Below, piece by piece: positions 8,801-15,071 of a stretch of DNA of 43,398 nt (position 1 is the stretch's first letter; each line of letters opens with the position of its first letter). This DNA comes from Roseomonas sp. GTDB taxonomy: Bacteria > Pseudomonadota > Alphaproteobacteria > Acetobacterales > Acetobacteraceae. The DNA lies in NCBI GenBank assembly GCA_020249505.1, contig JADCFN010000084.1:1-43398 (forward strand), written 5' to 3'. A program made the position numbers and the translations under genes. The notes beneath the pieces are model-generated. The model made no database searches. It was not told the DNA's origin and saw nothing but the letters and a program-made list of their open reading frames with translations.

Positions 8801-10038
8801 TCGGCCACCACAATCGATTCCGTTGCGCGCGGCACCGCGAGGTTCAACTCGGTGAAATCAATCGCCGGATTGGGGTTTTCGAAATGCAGCGCGCGCGGCA
8901 CGAAACCCTGTTCCAGCATAAGCACGGATTTCAGCAAGCCCGCCATGCCCGCGCCGGCTTCAAGATGGCCGATATTCGCCTTGGCCGAACCGACCGGTAG
9001 CGGCTGAGATCGCTGGCGCGCAATCGCCTGTCCAATCGCCCAGGCCTCAGCGGGGTCACCTGCCTGGGTGCCAGTGCCGTGGGCTTCAAAGGCAATGAAA
9101 CGGTCCGGATGCACGCCACTCCGCTGGAGAACATTCGTCAGAAGTGTCGCCTGCGCATCGCGATTGGGCAGCGAAATGCCAATGGTACGCCCGGCCGTAT
9201 TGCTCCCGGTGCCAAGCAGGACCGCGCGTATCGGCTCTTGCGCTGCCTTGGCATCGGCAAGGCGACGCAGAATGACCACCCCCGCCCCTTCGGCACGTAC
9301 ATAGCCATCGGCGGCTGCATCAAACACTTGGCAGCGCCCGCGGAGCGAGAGCATACCAGCGCGCGAAAAACCCATGAAGGCGTATGGCGAGAGCAAGAGA
9401 TTGACCCCGCCCACCACAGCCGCTTCCAAAGCGGGATCATCGGCGAGGGCTTTCGCGGCAAGATGCAGCGCCACCAGGGAGGATGAGCAGGCGGTGTCAA
9501 TGGTCTGCGCCCCGCCGCGCAAATCGAACACATGGCCAATGCGATTGGACAGGATGGAAAGCGCATTGCCGGTCATGTGAAAACGGTCACCGGCTGCGGG
9601 ATCATCCAAGCGTAATTCGCCAAAATCGGTGGAAGAACCACCAATAAAGACAGCGATATTACGCCCAGCCAAAGCTTCTGGCCGCAACCCTGCATCTTCA
9701 AAGGCGTCGCGCGTCACTTCCAGCAAAAGGCGTTGCTGGGGATCAGCTTCAGCGATTTCTCTTGGCGAAAGCCCAAAGGCTTCGGTGTCAAAGCCCTTGA
9801 TGTCGCCGATTGTCCCAGCAGCAAAGCTGTAGCTCCGCCCCGCCGCACCTGGGCGTGGGTGATACCAGCGCGCTTTTTCAAACCGATCATTAGGCACTTC
9901 GGTTACGGCATCCACGCCTTGGCGCAACAAGGCCGCAAAGGCTGGAAGATCAGGTGCGCCAGGCAGCCTTGCTGCTGCACCGATGATGGCAATAGGCTTG
10001 GGCGGGGCTGCCTTGGGAAGCTGCTGGCGGCGAGGCAT
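2827..10038 (-). CDS. Single-module reducing type I polyketide synthase (KS-AT-DH-MT*-ER-KR-ACP)
   Basis: This protein has 2403 residues. The KS is complete (DTACSSS Cys184, EAHGTGT His320, NIGHLEAG His358). The AT has GHSVGE (Ser628) and YAFH at 728-731, intermediate between malonyl-type HAFH and methylmalonyl-type YASH. The DH has HxxxGxxxxP from His928 and LLDGAFQ (Asp1090). About 1330-1510 is a methyltransferase-like region with degenerate motif I (LELGAGGALTRG), probably inactive. The ER covers about 1690-2010 (HGGAGGVG). The KR covers about 2030-2210 (GGTQGFG, SSA near 2164, Tyr2178). The ACP carries GLDSL (Ser2339). There is no thioesterase or reductase domain, so release must be in trans. 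The layout matches fungal highly reducing PKSs such as Fum1p. The start is 4 nt after the glycosyltransferase stop, and the end overlaps the oxoamine synthase start. Confidence 0.95.
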   Translation of the reverse strand: MPRRQQLPKAAPPKPIAIIGAAARLPGAPDLPAFAALLRQGVDAVTEVPNDRFEKARWYHPRPGAAGRSYSFAAGTIGDIKGFDTEAFGLSPREIAEADPQQRLLLEVTRDAFEDAGLRPEALAGRNIAVFIGGSSTDFGELRLDDPAAGDRFHMTGNALSILSNRIGHVFDLRGGAQTIDTACSSSLVALHLAAKALADDPALEAAVVGGVNLLLSPYAFMGFSRAGMLSLRGRCQVFDAAADGYVRAEGAGVVILRRLADAKAAQEPIRAVLLGTGSNTAGRTIGISLPNRDAQATLLTNVLQRSGVHPDRFIAFEAHGTGTQAGDPAEAWAIGQAIARQRSQPLPVGSAKANIGHLEAGAGMAGLLKSVLMLEQGFVPRALHFENPNPAIDFTELNLAVPRATESIVVADDAVIGVNAFGFGGTNAAAILGRAAPTPAPRRPVVRGIPPLILSARSAEALRLSVSAWRNALAGADDARAAALLRGQARYRDLAPHRLVLRGADGAALTDGLAAWQAGQGELGIAQGVAAIGRVAFVFSGNGAQHAGMAREAFRASAAFRRAVLAADAVLAPRLGLSPAALIKAGVSEAELAGTDLAQPLLFAVQMGVLAALKAEGINPDLVIGHSVGEVAAAQAAGMLSLDQAAALIVARSRHQHTTKGTGRMAAIGATPETMTPMLEECGPGLEIAAINAPAALTIAGPAAAIVRLCQAAEAARLVAIPLDLDYAFHSTAMDPVREGLLQDLALLSPKSGTCPMISSVTGKTLYGPEAGAEYWWRNLREPVRFQAVVAEAARQGARLFLEIGPAPVLQNYLRETLRATTVEGAILSSLKRQDAQGDPFPAIADRAIAAGADPRAARSFQGAAERTALPHTPFARRSIWFPRSVESARLTVPELDHPLLGFRQGIAPGQWTQWLDTTATRWLGDHKLFGEAVMPAAAMMESALAAAALMHPEAPVLEVSDLAILRAVTLTKESEIELRYAADTEGGFTLRSRPRLAEEELTLCARARLAALPRLPSPPSYALTDGTQIAGAEVIAFAARHGLNYGPAFQTLQSVVRDHGTMTALARLDLPETAPDHAGFILHPALLDGAFQGLFSLLLNQAFSTDEAIIPVRIGRLCARRDAPPIALAEITAGRRGARLFAASLTLRDGAGAIIATIEDIWFQRAPRPGREKLENLAFRLDPSPSLPPNGAAAELRLAPIIAAIRAEDQTAPLTEAGLLLEAHMASLALPALRENAASRGPYRAALWRILALAGIAEPEAGGWRIVEDQPLPPPEAIWRAVLTEQPGLALDLAWLARAGEQFESALQGEAITTAPPPALGGAMRALAEPLLAGLRILAQSWPKHRPLSVLELGAGGALTRGALAILGSSGLSITYKAIGNAQAGISGDVSDAITLHWADWDSLKTTPNPTDRADVIIGLAPAALGGRGGEILEGLITHSAPGAALLLAEPAPGAIWNFTLGQDPSWWRDDLEGALPDAVTWRKALSLAGWQGTEVTALEAAPWPALLLSGESPTVKSPDTNRVLAGPSVVFADAEALPLAEALVARLSPDERPDILPLDESLPPKTLRAADILVLTGMAEPATALAHLVKLAANAEGVARRIMLVAKAEEAAAAALVGLGRVLANEMPGLNLRRVTLAPSMVPGAAADRLLTEWGGNAPEVVLSPEGRFVPLLRPGLPASAPAFPGRLAIEQPGQLASLTWQPIPALPKPGPGEVRLRITATGLNFRDVMWAQGLLPEDILMDGFAGPSLGMECAGVVEEVGTGVAFEPGTKVFGFAPAAFATHALTRAEALQPLPSGLSPEAAATIPVAFITATYSLETLARLRPGERVLIHGGAGGVGLAALQIAKAAGAFVAASAGTPEKRAFLRQLGADLVLDSRDAGFADALRAAWPDGVDVVLNSLAGVAMERSLALLAPFGRFIELGKRDFAEGRRTGLGAFRRNISYFAVDADALPRTRPALAEALLRDIAARLGDGTLLPLPYRAFPAEEAEAAFRQLQASSHIGKLVISPPLESRSRHAQWEPDEAGCYVVLGGTQGFGLECAKWLAAAGARRIALISRRGAATPGIDAALRILAALGARASAHSCDATDRVALGAVLTALRAEGTPIRGVVQAAAIFADGAAARQDQASFARVFAPKLLAAEALEALTENDPLHLFLLFSSATTAFGNPGQANYVAANAALEGLARRRHTEGKPALAVGWGPIADAGVLTREAAAAEKLERLSGAKPMAAQEALAALPALIGAGAPVIYLARMNWAGMQAALPILAEPAFAALASQMTARDADGAALRARLLAMAPEAARAEVLALAREEMARILRLPPEAVRLDQPLPALGLDSLGGIELRMALERRLGVSVPLTAVTEDLTLEILVQRVAGVLFKEDSDIATAEALMQTHEPAVAHE

Positions 10039-10042
10039 GGCT

Positions 10043-11353
10043 TCAGCCGCGCGACTGGGTTTGGGGCGCGAGACCCTGACGGCTGCGCTGTGCCACGGCG
10101 GGGATATGCGCGCGATCGGCCCATGGGCGCGGAGCAGCCTTGGCCAAGCTTTCCAGCCAGGGATCTACCAGCGCGAAATGTTCTTGCCAGGTTGGCGCTG
10201 ACCATGAAGCCAGCCGCGCTAGTTGAGATTGCCGGCCTGGGCTATGCTCCTCCGCGTAGTCCAGAATCATTCGGCGCCAGCCAAGCCCGTCTAGCGGGTC
10301 GAGATATTCCGGCACCTCGGCACCCACTTCGCGTAAGGCCGGCAAATCGGCGCAAATGGCCGGGACACCGTGCCGGAGTGCCTCCGCCAAAGGCAGCCCA
10401 TAGCCTTCCGCGAAGGAAGGGAAAAGCAGTGCCCGGGCCCCTTGCAGCAAGCCCGCCACAGCAGCATCCGGCAGCCCGCTAAGTTCCATCACCTTACCCG
10501 TAAGCGCGGGGCAGCGTTCCAGCATGTCAAGGATATTCTCATTCTCCCAGCCGCGCCGACCAACCAGCATCAGTTTTGGCGCCGCATCACCCAGGGTTTG
10601 CGCTAATTCACGCCAGATGTGCAACAGCAGCAGGTGATTCTTGCGCGGTTCGATAGTACCGAGGCAGAGGAAATAGGGACCCTCAGGGCGAGGAAAGCCG
10701 CCATTGGGCGACACCCTGTCAATGCCGAGCGGCGCTGGCAGTATGGGAGCTGACGGAGGCACGCCTTTCTGGGCCAAATAGCGGTTCAGCGTTTCAGCTG
10801 TCGCGCCAGAATTGACAATAATCCCATCCGCCAAAGTGGCGAAGGTCTCAAGCCGGCGTAGATGCTGCCGGGTGCTGCGCGGCGGGGCATATTCCGGATG
10901 AGTGATCGGGATCAGATCATGCACTAGCGGGATGAAGCGTACTCCCCGGCGCTTGAGCGCCCGAATGTGGCGAGGATGATCGGCCCCACGGTGTGACACC
11001 AGGAGATAGAGTGCGGGCCCTGCGCCATGAAGGGCTTTGCGCAAGGCACCACGCCCTAACCCGAGCCACCGGCGCGCCTGCGCCTGTCGCGCGAGCCCCT
11101 GGGCCTCTTTCCAGGCTGCGCCCGACTGAGATGTACCGCGCCAAAGTGCCTGAAGCGCTTCGAGCAGCGCCGAGACGAGGCCAAGCGGAAGTGCCACCGG
11201 CGGCAGGACAGGCCCACTCAACATAAAGGTCACGTGGGCCGGGTCGCGGGTGAGAAAATGGCGCGCATACGCATGCTCCACGCGATCAATGCCGGTCGGC
11301 GCGGGGCGGCCTGTACCAGAGATCAGTCGCGAAATGTCGAGCAGAATGCGCAA
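10043..11353 (-). CDS. GT4-type glycosyltransferase (group 1)
   Basis: This 436-residue GT-B glycosyltransferase has the C-terminal GT4 features: FLCLGTIEPRKNH, then LMLVGRRGW, then FPSFAEGYGLPLAEAL with the E-x7-E nucleotide-sugar-binding pattern. The N-terminus (RILLDISRLISG.....GIDRVEH) resembles mannosyl/rhamnosyl-type group 1 transferases; donor and acceptor cannot be read from sequence. The start is TTG at 11353, with AAAGG about 8 nt upstream and no better ATG in frame. It is the first gene of the minus-strand operon with the PKS and oxoamine synthase. That suggests it glycosylates their product, though a role in envelope glycan synthesis is possible. Confidence 0.88.
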   Translation of the reverse strand: MRILLDISRLISGTGRPAPTGIDRVEHAYARHFLTRDPAHVTFMLSGPVLPPVALPLGLVSALLEALQALWRGTSQSGAAWKEAQGLARQAQARRWLGLGRGALRKALHGAGPALYLLVSHRGADHPRHIRALKRRGVRFIPLVHDLIPITHPEYAPPRSTRQHLRRLETFATLADGIIVNSGATAETLNRYLAQKGVPPSAPILPAPLGIDRVSPNGGFPRPEGPYFLCLGTIEPRKNHLLLLHIWRELAQTLGDAAPKLMLVGRRGWENENILDMLERCPALTGKVMELSGLPDAAVAGLLQGARALLFPSFAEGYGLPLAEALRHGVPAICADLPALREVGAEVPEYLDPLDGLGWRRMILDYAEEHSPGRQSQLARLASWSAPTWQEHFALVDPWLESLAKAAPRPWADRAHIPAVAQRSRQGLAPQTQSRG

Positions 11354-11554
11354 GCGCGGGCCTTTGGCTTTCCGGGCATGTTTGCGGCGAAGGCGCGCAG
11401 AAAGCCCGACTGATGAGACCCAATCTTATGGTGAAACATGAAAATTTCAAATGTGTAGGTGCCTGTCGGCGGGCCGCCGGGGCGAAGCTGCCTTCCCTTT
11501 CGGGCGCGAGGCTGCGAGAAACCCTGCTCGTAACACTGAGCTGAAGGTCCAGCC
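11354..11554. promoter_or_regulatory. Divergent intergenic region between the PKS operon and the hotdog thioesterase
   Basis: About 200 bp separate the divergent glycosyltransferase and thioesterase starts, so it must hold the promoter of the PKS operon and probably that of the thioesterase. It includes a short AT-rich stretch near 11425-11460. I see no convincing -35/-10 pair or inverted repeat that would name a regulator. Confidence 0.4.
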
Positions 11555-11986
11555 ATGAGTATCTGGAAACGTCCTGCTACCCCGGAAGCCATTCAGGTCC
11601 GGCTGACCAATAGCCTACCAGGCGCGTTTGGTATTCGCATTCTTGAGGTCGGGCCGGATTTCCTGCGCGCCGAAATGCCCGTGGATCGGCGCCATGTGCA
11701 GCCTTACGGCATATTGCATGGCGGCGCTTCGGTCGTGCTGGCTGAAACATTGGGCAGTATTGCGACCACCTTGACCCTGCCGGAGGGGCAAAATGCCGTG
11801 GGGCTAGAGGTGAATGCCAACCACGTCTCGGCCGTGCCGGAGGGGGAGACCGTGACGGCGCTTTGTCGCCCGCTTCATTTGGGCCGTCGCACCCAGGTTT
11901 GGCAGACAGAAATCCATCGGCCAAATGGCAGGCTTGCTTGCGTATCGCGTCTTACCACGGCGGTGCTGGATCGGAAGGCCGATTAA
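11555..11986 (+). CDS. Hotdog-fold acyl-CoA/acyl-ACP thioesterase (PaaI/YdiI-like)
   Basis: This 143-residue hotdog thioesterase has the catalytic helix signature HGGASVVLAETLGS (HGG at 55-57, Glu64), as in the PaaI, YdiI/MenI and EntH subfamily. These enzymes hydrolyse aryl- or acyl-CoA or remove mis-primed groups from carrier proteins. The ATG follows GAAGGTC at a suitable distance. It is divergent from the PKS operon. A proofreading or release role for that PKS is plausible by analogy with EntH, but it could equally be an unlinked acyl-CoA hydrolase. Confidence 0.85.
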   Translation: MSIWKRPATPEAIQVRLTNSLPGAFGIRILEVGPDFLRAEMPVDRRHVQPYGILHGGASVVLAETLGSIATTLTLPEGQNAVGLEVNANHVSAVPEGETVTALCRPLHLGRRTQVWQTEIHRPNGRLACVSRLTTAVLDRKAD

Positions 11987-12124
11987 GCGCGCTGTTGTTT
12001 CTGCGGGGCCAGCTTCCCAACCAATGGGTGTTGACCATGGCACAATCAGCCAAAACAGGTCACGCTATGCCTTTCGTTGCCACGGCGCCGTCCTTTTTGC
12101 CTTTTGTAGAAACTTGGAGATCTG

Positions 12125-12181
12125 ATGATGAATGATATGATTGAAAGACTGAACACCGCAGCACCAGGGGTGGCAGCATGA
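12125..12181 (+). CDS. Possible 18-codon leader ORF overlapping the asparaginase-family start
   Basis: ATG at 12125 (or 12128) opens an 18-codon frame, MMNDMIERLNTAAPGVAA. Its TGA (12179-12181) overlaps the downstream ATG (12178-12180) as ATGA. A GGAG lies about 8 nt upstream, whereas the asparaginase-family start itself has no strong ribosome-binding site (only AGGGG about 10 nt away). This is the geometry of a translational-coupling leader. Chance occurrence cannot be excluded. Confidence 0.35.
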   Translation: MMNDMIERLNTAAPGVAA

Positions 12182-13173
12182 AGCCGCGCGTTGCCGTAAT
12201 TGGCACGGGGGGTACCATCTCCTCCATGGGCACAGGCCCACTCGATATCCTGGATTATCTCGCCAATGGCACTGTATTGGATGTGAATGGGCTGCTGGCG
12301 CGCATCCCCGAGGCAGGGCTGGTCGCGGAGGTTGTGCCGGTAGCCTTCCGCGCCATTCCCTCAACGCAATTGGCCTGGCCGGAATGGAAGGAACTGCTTG
12401 GGCTTTGCCATAAGCTTGCCGCTGAAGACCCGCAGCTTGCTGGCATTGTGATCACCCATGGCACGGCAAGCCTGGAGGAGACCGCCTATTTCCTTTCGCT
12501 CACGCTGAAAATTAACATCCCCGTTGTGCTTGTGGGTGCGCAGCGCCCAGCATCCGCCCTTTCGGGCGATGGGCCGATGAATATCGTCAATGCCATTCGC
12601 GTCGCGGCCGATCCTGGCGCACGTGGGCTTGGCGCGCTGGTGCTGCTGAATGATGAGATTCAGGCGGCGCGCGATGTGACGAAAACCTCGACACTCCGCA
12701 TGCAAACCTTCCGCACCGCGGATTTCGGCGCGCTGGGTCATGCCGATGGCGATATGATTGCGTGGTACCGCAAGCCCATCCGCAAGATCGCGCCCGATAC
12801 GGAATTTGATGTGCGCGGGCTTGATGCGCTGCCGCGTGTTGACATCGCCTATTGCTATGCGGGGGCGGATGGCGCGGCGATTGATGCCTTTGTCGCTGCA
12901 GGCGCCAAGGGCATTGTCACGGCGGGCTTCGCGCCTGGCTATATAACGCCCGCCATGGTGAAGGCGGGTGAGGCTGCGGTCGCCGCCGGGGTGAAGGTGG
13001 TGCTTTCCAGTCGCGCCGGTTCAGGACGCACCTTCCGCACGCAGCGTGGCGACACATCGGGCTTTATCAGTGCCGATAACCTGACCCCGCAAAAGGCGCG
13101 CATCCTGCTTTCGCTGGCGCTCACGCAGGGGCTCGATAATGATGGCATCAGGCGCGTCTTCGCGACCTACTGA
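12178..13173 (+). CDS. Asparaginase-family amidohydrolase with altered substrate-binding residues
   Basis: The 331 residues align along their length with type I/II bacterial L-asparaginases. The nucleophile loop GTGGTISS (Thr13) is present, as are the second catalytic Thr (Thr96 in ITHGTASLEETAYF) and the Lys in RDVTKT (Lys169). The end matches as well (TPQKARILLSLALTQ). In the HGTDT motif the Asp that binds the substrate alpha-amino group (Asp90 in E. coli AnsB) is Ala97. By my manual alignment Gln59, Asn248 and Glu283 of AnsB are also changed (Thr63; YAGADG for YANASD; QRGDTSG). There is no clear signal peptide, so it is probably cytoplasmic. The hydrolase chemistry looks intact, but L-asparagine as substrate is doubtful. 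The stop overlaps the HD gene start. Confidence 0.85.
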   Translation: MKPRVAVIGTGGTISSMGTGPLDILDYLANGTVLDVNGLLARIPEAGLVAEVVPVAFRAIPSTQLAWPEWKELLGLCHKLAAEDPQLAGIVITHGTASLEETAYFLSLTLKINIPVVLVGAQRPASALSGDGPMNIVNAIRVAADPGARGLGALVLLNDEIQAARDVTKTSTLRMQTFRTADFGALGHADGDMIAWYRKPIRKIAPDTEFDVRGLDALPRVDIAYCYAGADGAAIDAFVAAGAKGIVTAGFAPGYITPAMVKAGEAAVAAGVKVVLSSRAGSGRTFRTQRGDTSGFISADNLTPQKARILLSLALTQGLDNDGIRRVFATY

Positions 13174-13814
13174 TGATGGTGTCACGCCAAGCCGCAACCC
13201 CGGAACGCGCCTGGGTGCGTTTGCCATCCGGGCGGCGGCTTGATCTGCTTTCCCCTACCCCCTTCGATTGGACGGATGCTGATCTGGCCACGGGGCTTGC
13301 GCGCACCTTTCGCTGGGGCGGGCATTCCATCTGGCCGGAACCGCTTTCCGTCGCGCAGCATGCGCTTTTCGTGTTGCAACTCCGCCGCCAGCGCACGCGC
13401 CATTGGCTGACACCGCCTGAGGAATTGCGCGAATTGCTGCATGATGCGGATGAGGGCCTGATCAATTTCGATTGCATCTCGCCGCTCAAGCCGTTTTTGG
13501 GCGAGCGGTTCGCCGCCTTGCAGGCGAGCCTTTCAGCGGCGGTGGCGCTGCGCTATCGGCTGCCGCCCTGGGGCGTGGAGGACAAGCGCGCGCATAAGGC
13601 AGCAGACATTGCGGCCGCGGCGGCCGAAGCCGTGCATGTCGCTGGTTGGACGGAAGCGGAAATGCGGGAGACATTGGGTATTCGCGCGGCCCTTTTGACG
13701 CGCGATCCTTTGACGGCGCGTTACGGCGGGGAGGCCTGGCGACCCTGGGCGCCCGCCCTGGCGGCGGAGCGGTTTCTGGCGGAACTGGCGCAGCTTCAGG
13801 CGAAGGTAGCTTAA
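13173..13814 (+). CDS. HD-domain phosphohydrolase (YfbR-like)
   Basis: This 213-residue protein has an HD metal-binding pattern: His in LSVAQHALFV, then LLHDADEGLINFD (HD pair), then a later Asp in KAADIAAAAAEA. This resembles YfbR-type 5'-nucleotidases and related HD hydrolases that dephosphorylate nucleotides. The N-terminus includes LPSGRRLDLLSPTP and GGHSIWP, common in family members that begin just before the first His. The start overlaps the preceding stop by one nucleotide (TGATG), so it is co-translated with the asparaginase-family gene. The substrate is unknown. Confidence 0.75.
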   Translation: MMVSRQAATPERAWVRLPSGRRLDLLSPTPFDWTDADLATGLARTFRWGGHSIWPEPLSVAQHALFVLQLRRQRTRHWLTPPEELRELLHDADEGLINFDCISPLKPFLGERFAALQASLSAAVALRYRLPPWGVEDKRAHKAADIAAAAAEAVHVAGWTEAEMRETLGIRAALLTRDPLTARYGGEAWRPWAPALAAERFLAELAQLQAKVA

Positions 13815-13859
13815 GCCCGCGCTGCCAAGTTTCGCAAATTGAAGTCATCAAACTTGAAT

Positions 13860-13888
13860 GGCGTGATCCGTATCCAAGGGATCACGCC
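13860..13888. terminator. Hairpin between convergent genes
   Basis: GGCGTGATCC (13860-13869) pairs perfectly with GGATCACGCC (13879-13888) around a 9-nt loop. It lies between the convergent HD and DUF2076 genes. No long T tract follows on either strand, so it is a candidate bidirectional terminator or mRNA-end stabiliser. Confidence 0.5.
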
Positions 13889-13914
13889 AACGCGGTCTAA
13901 ACCAAGTTGGGCGT

Positions 13915-14568
13915 TCAGATTTCCTCGTCACCCCAATCAGCACTGGCATCATTGCCGTAATCGGCCGTCGCATCCGGTTGCGCATCACCGCCCCAAGGCG
14001 AGGCAGAAGGCACTGCTTCTTGCGCAAAGTCACCGGCGGACGCGGCCTGCGCTGCACCACCGCTGCCAAGTGCGCTCATCAACATATTGCCAAGCATGAT
14101 GCCGCCGGCGACACCGGCCGCGGTGGCGAGCGCGGTGCCAAGGAAGCCACCACCGGGACGCTGCTGTAGCGCCTGCGGGTTATGTCCTGGTGGGTAATAA
14201 GGTTGTGGGCGCGGTGGCATGGGGGCCGGGCGATTGCCACCAAACAACCCGCCAAGCATGCCGCCCTTCTGGGCCTGGCCTTCACGGCGCGCGGCCTCGG
14301 CTTCCCATTCCAATTGCTGCATGCGGTTATTGGCTTCGATCAGCGCAGCTTCCTGCGCGAAAGCCGCTTGCGTGATACGGTAGCGCGCTTCCGGATAACG
14401 GGTGAACAAATCGGCGATCAGCCGATCCGCTTCCTGGTCCATGGGCGGCAGGTTCGGCTTTTGCGCCGAACTTGCGCCCCAGGGACCAGAGGGCGCGCTG
14501 GCGATCGCCGCATTGCCGCTCATCCGCTCCACAAAAGCGGTAATGATCCGCTTTTCCTCTTCCGTCAT
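13915..14568 (-). CDS. DUF2076 family protein
   Basis: The 217 residues start with MTEEEKRIITAFVERM, continue with a DQEADRLIADLFTRYPEARY segment, and then a coiled-coil-like helix (AALIEANNRMQQLEWEAEA), the usual DUF2076 (PF09849) layout. A Pro/Gly-rich linker and a Gly/Ala-rich hydrophobic stretch (GTALATAAGVAGGIMLGNML) follow, perhaps membrane-active. The tail is acidic, rich in Asp, Gly and Trp. Function is unknown; members are described as periplasmic ligand-binding sensors, but the sequence here does not show an export signal. It is transcribed alone. Confidence 0.85.
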   Translation of the reverse strand: MTEEEKRIITAFVERMSGNAAIASAPSGPWGASSAQKPNLPPMDQEADRLIADLFTRYPEARYRITQAAFAQEAALIEANNRMQQLEWEAEAARREGQAQKGGMLGGLFGGNRPAPMPPRPQPYYPPGHNPQALQQRPGGGFLGTALATAAGVAGGIMLGNMLMSALGSGGAAQAASAGDFAQEAVPSASPWGGDAQPDATADYGNDASADWGDEEI

Positions 14569-15071
14569 TATGAAATCCTTCTCCCGACATTGCTGGCACT
14601 GGCGGTTTCACGCCGCTCTCAGCACCTTTCCGGGAGGTGGCGCGCGAATGGTCCGGTTTCAAGCGGTTTGGCGGGTCCTGTGCAGCTCCCTATGGGTCTC
14701 GGGCTTGGCCGAAACTCTTAATACTTTATTTCCAGGGGATTTTCATCCTCTTCTGTGGGTGCCTTTAGCGCTGCGCTCCGTCTTCACGCGCTGCTGGCCA
14801 GGGGGGGCGTTGGCGCACGTGGCCCCGGTAGGCTGCGTCTTGGGGCGTGATTTAGTGCTGGCGCGGCCCATCGCGCTGGCCTCAGCGGCCGAGAGGGGGT
14901 TCAATAGGATATTGCAAATTTGCCACAGTTGGTGGCTGATGCGACACGGCGCGGCGGCAAGGCGCCATTCCGGTCTCGCATACAATGCGATTTATGCTAC
15001 GGAAGGTCGTCAGATCTTGGGGAATCAGCGGAGTTTTCGCTTGTGACCAGAAACAGAGACGAGGAAAGACA
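14569..15071. other. 503-bp intergenic region upstream of the OmpA-family cluster
   Basis: No supported gene is present. The region must contain the promoters of DUF2076 (minus) and the first OmpA-family gene (plus). An AT-rich stretch at about 14715-14755 and another at about 14905-15000 are possible promoter areas. I see no RNA gene, clear operator or terminator. Confidence 0.4.

Noticed and set aside
9733-10482. 249-codon plus-strand open frame spanning the PKS/glycosyltransferase junction
   Set aside because: It overlaps two strongly supported genes on the other strand and has no recognisable domain.
14182-14721. 179-codon frame antisense to DUF2076 and the intergenic region
   Set aside because: There is no family signature and it overlaps a clear DUF2076 gene.
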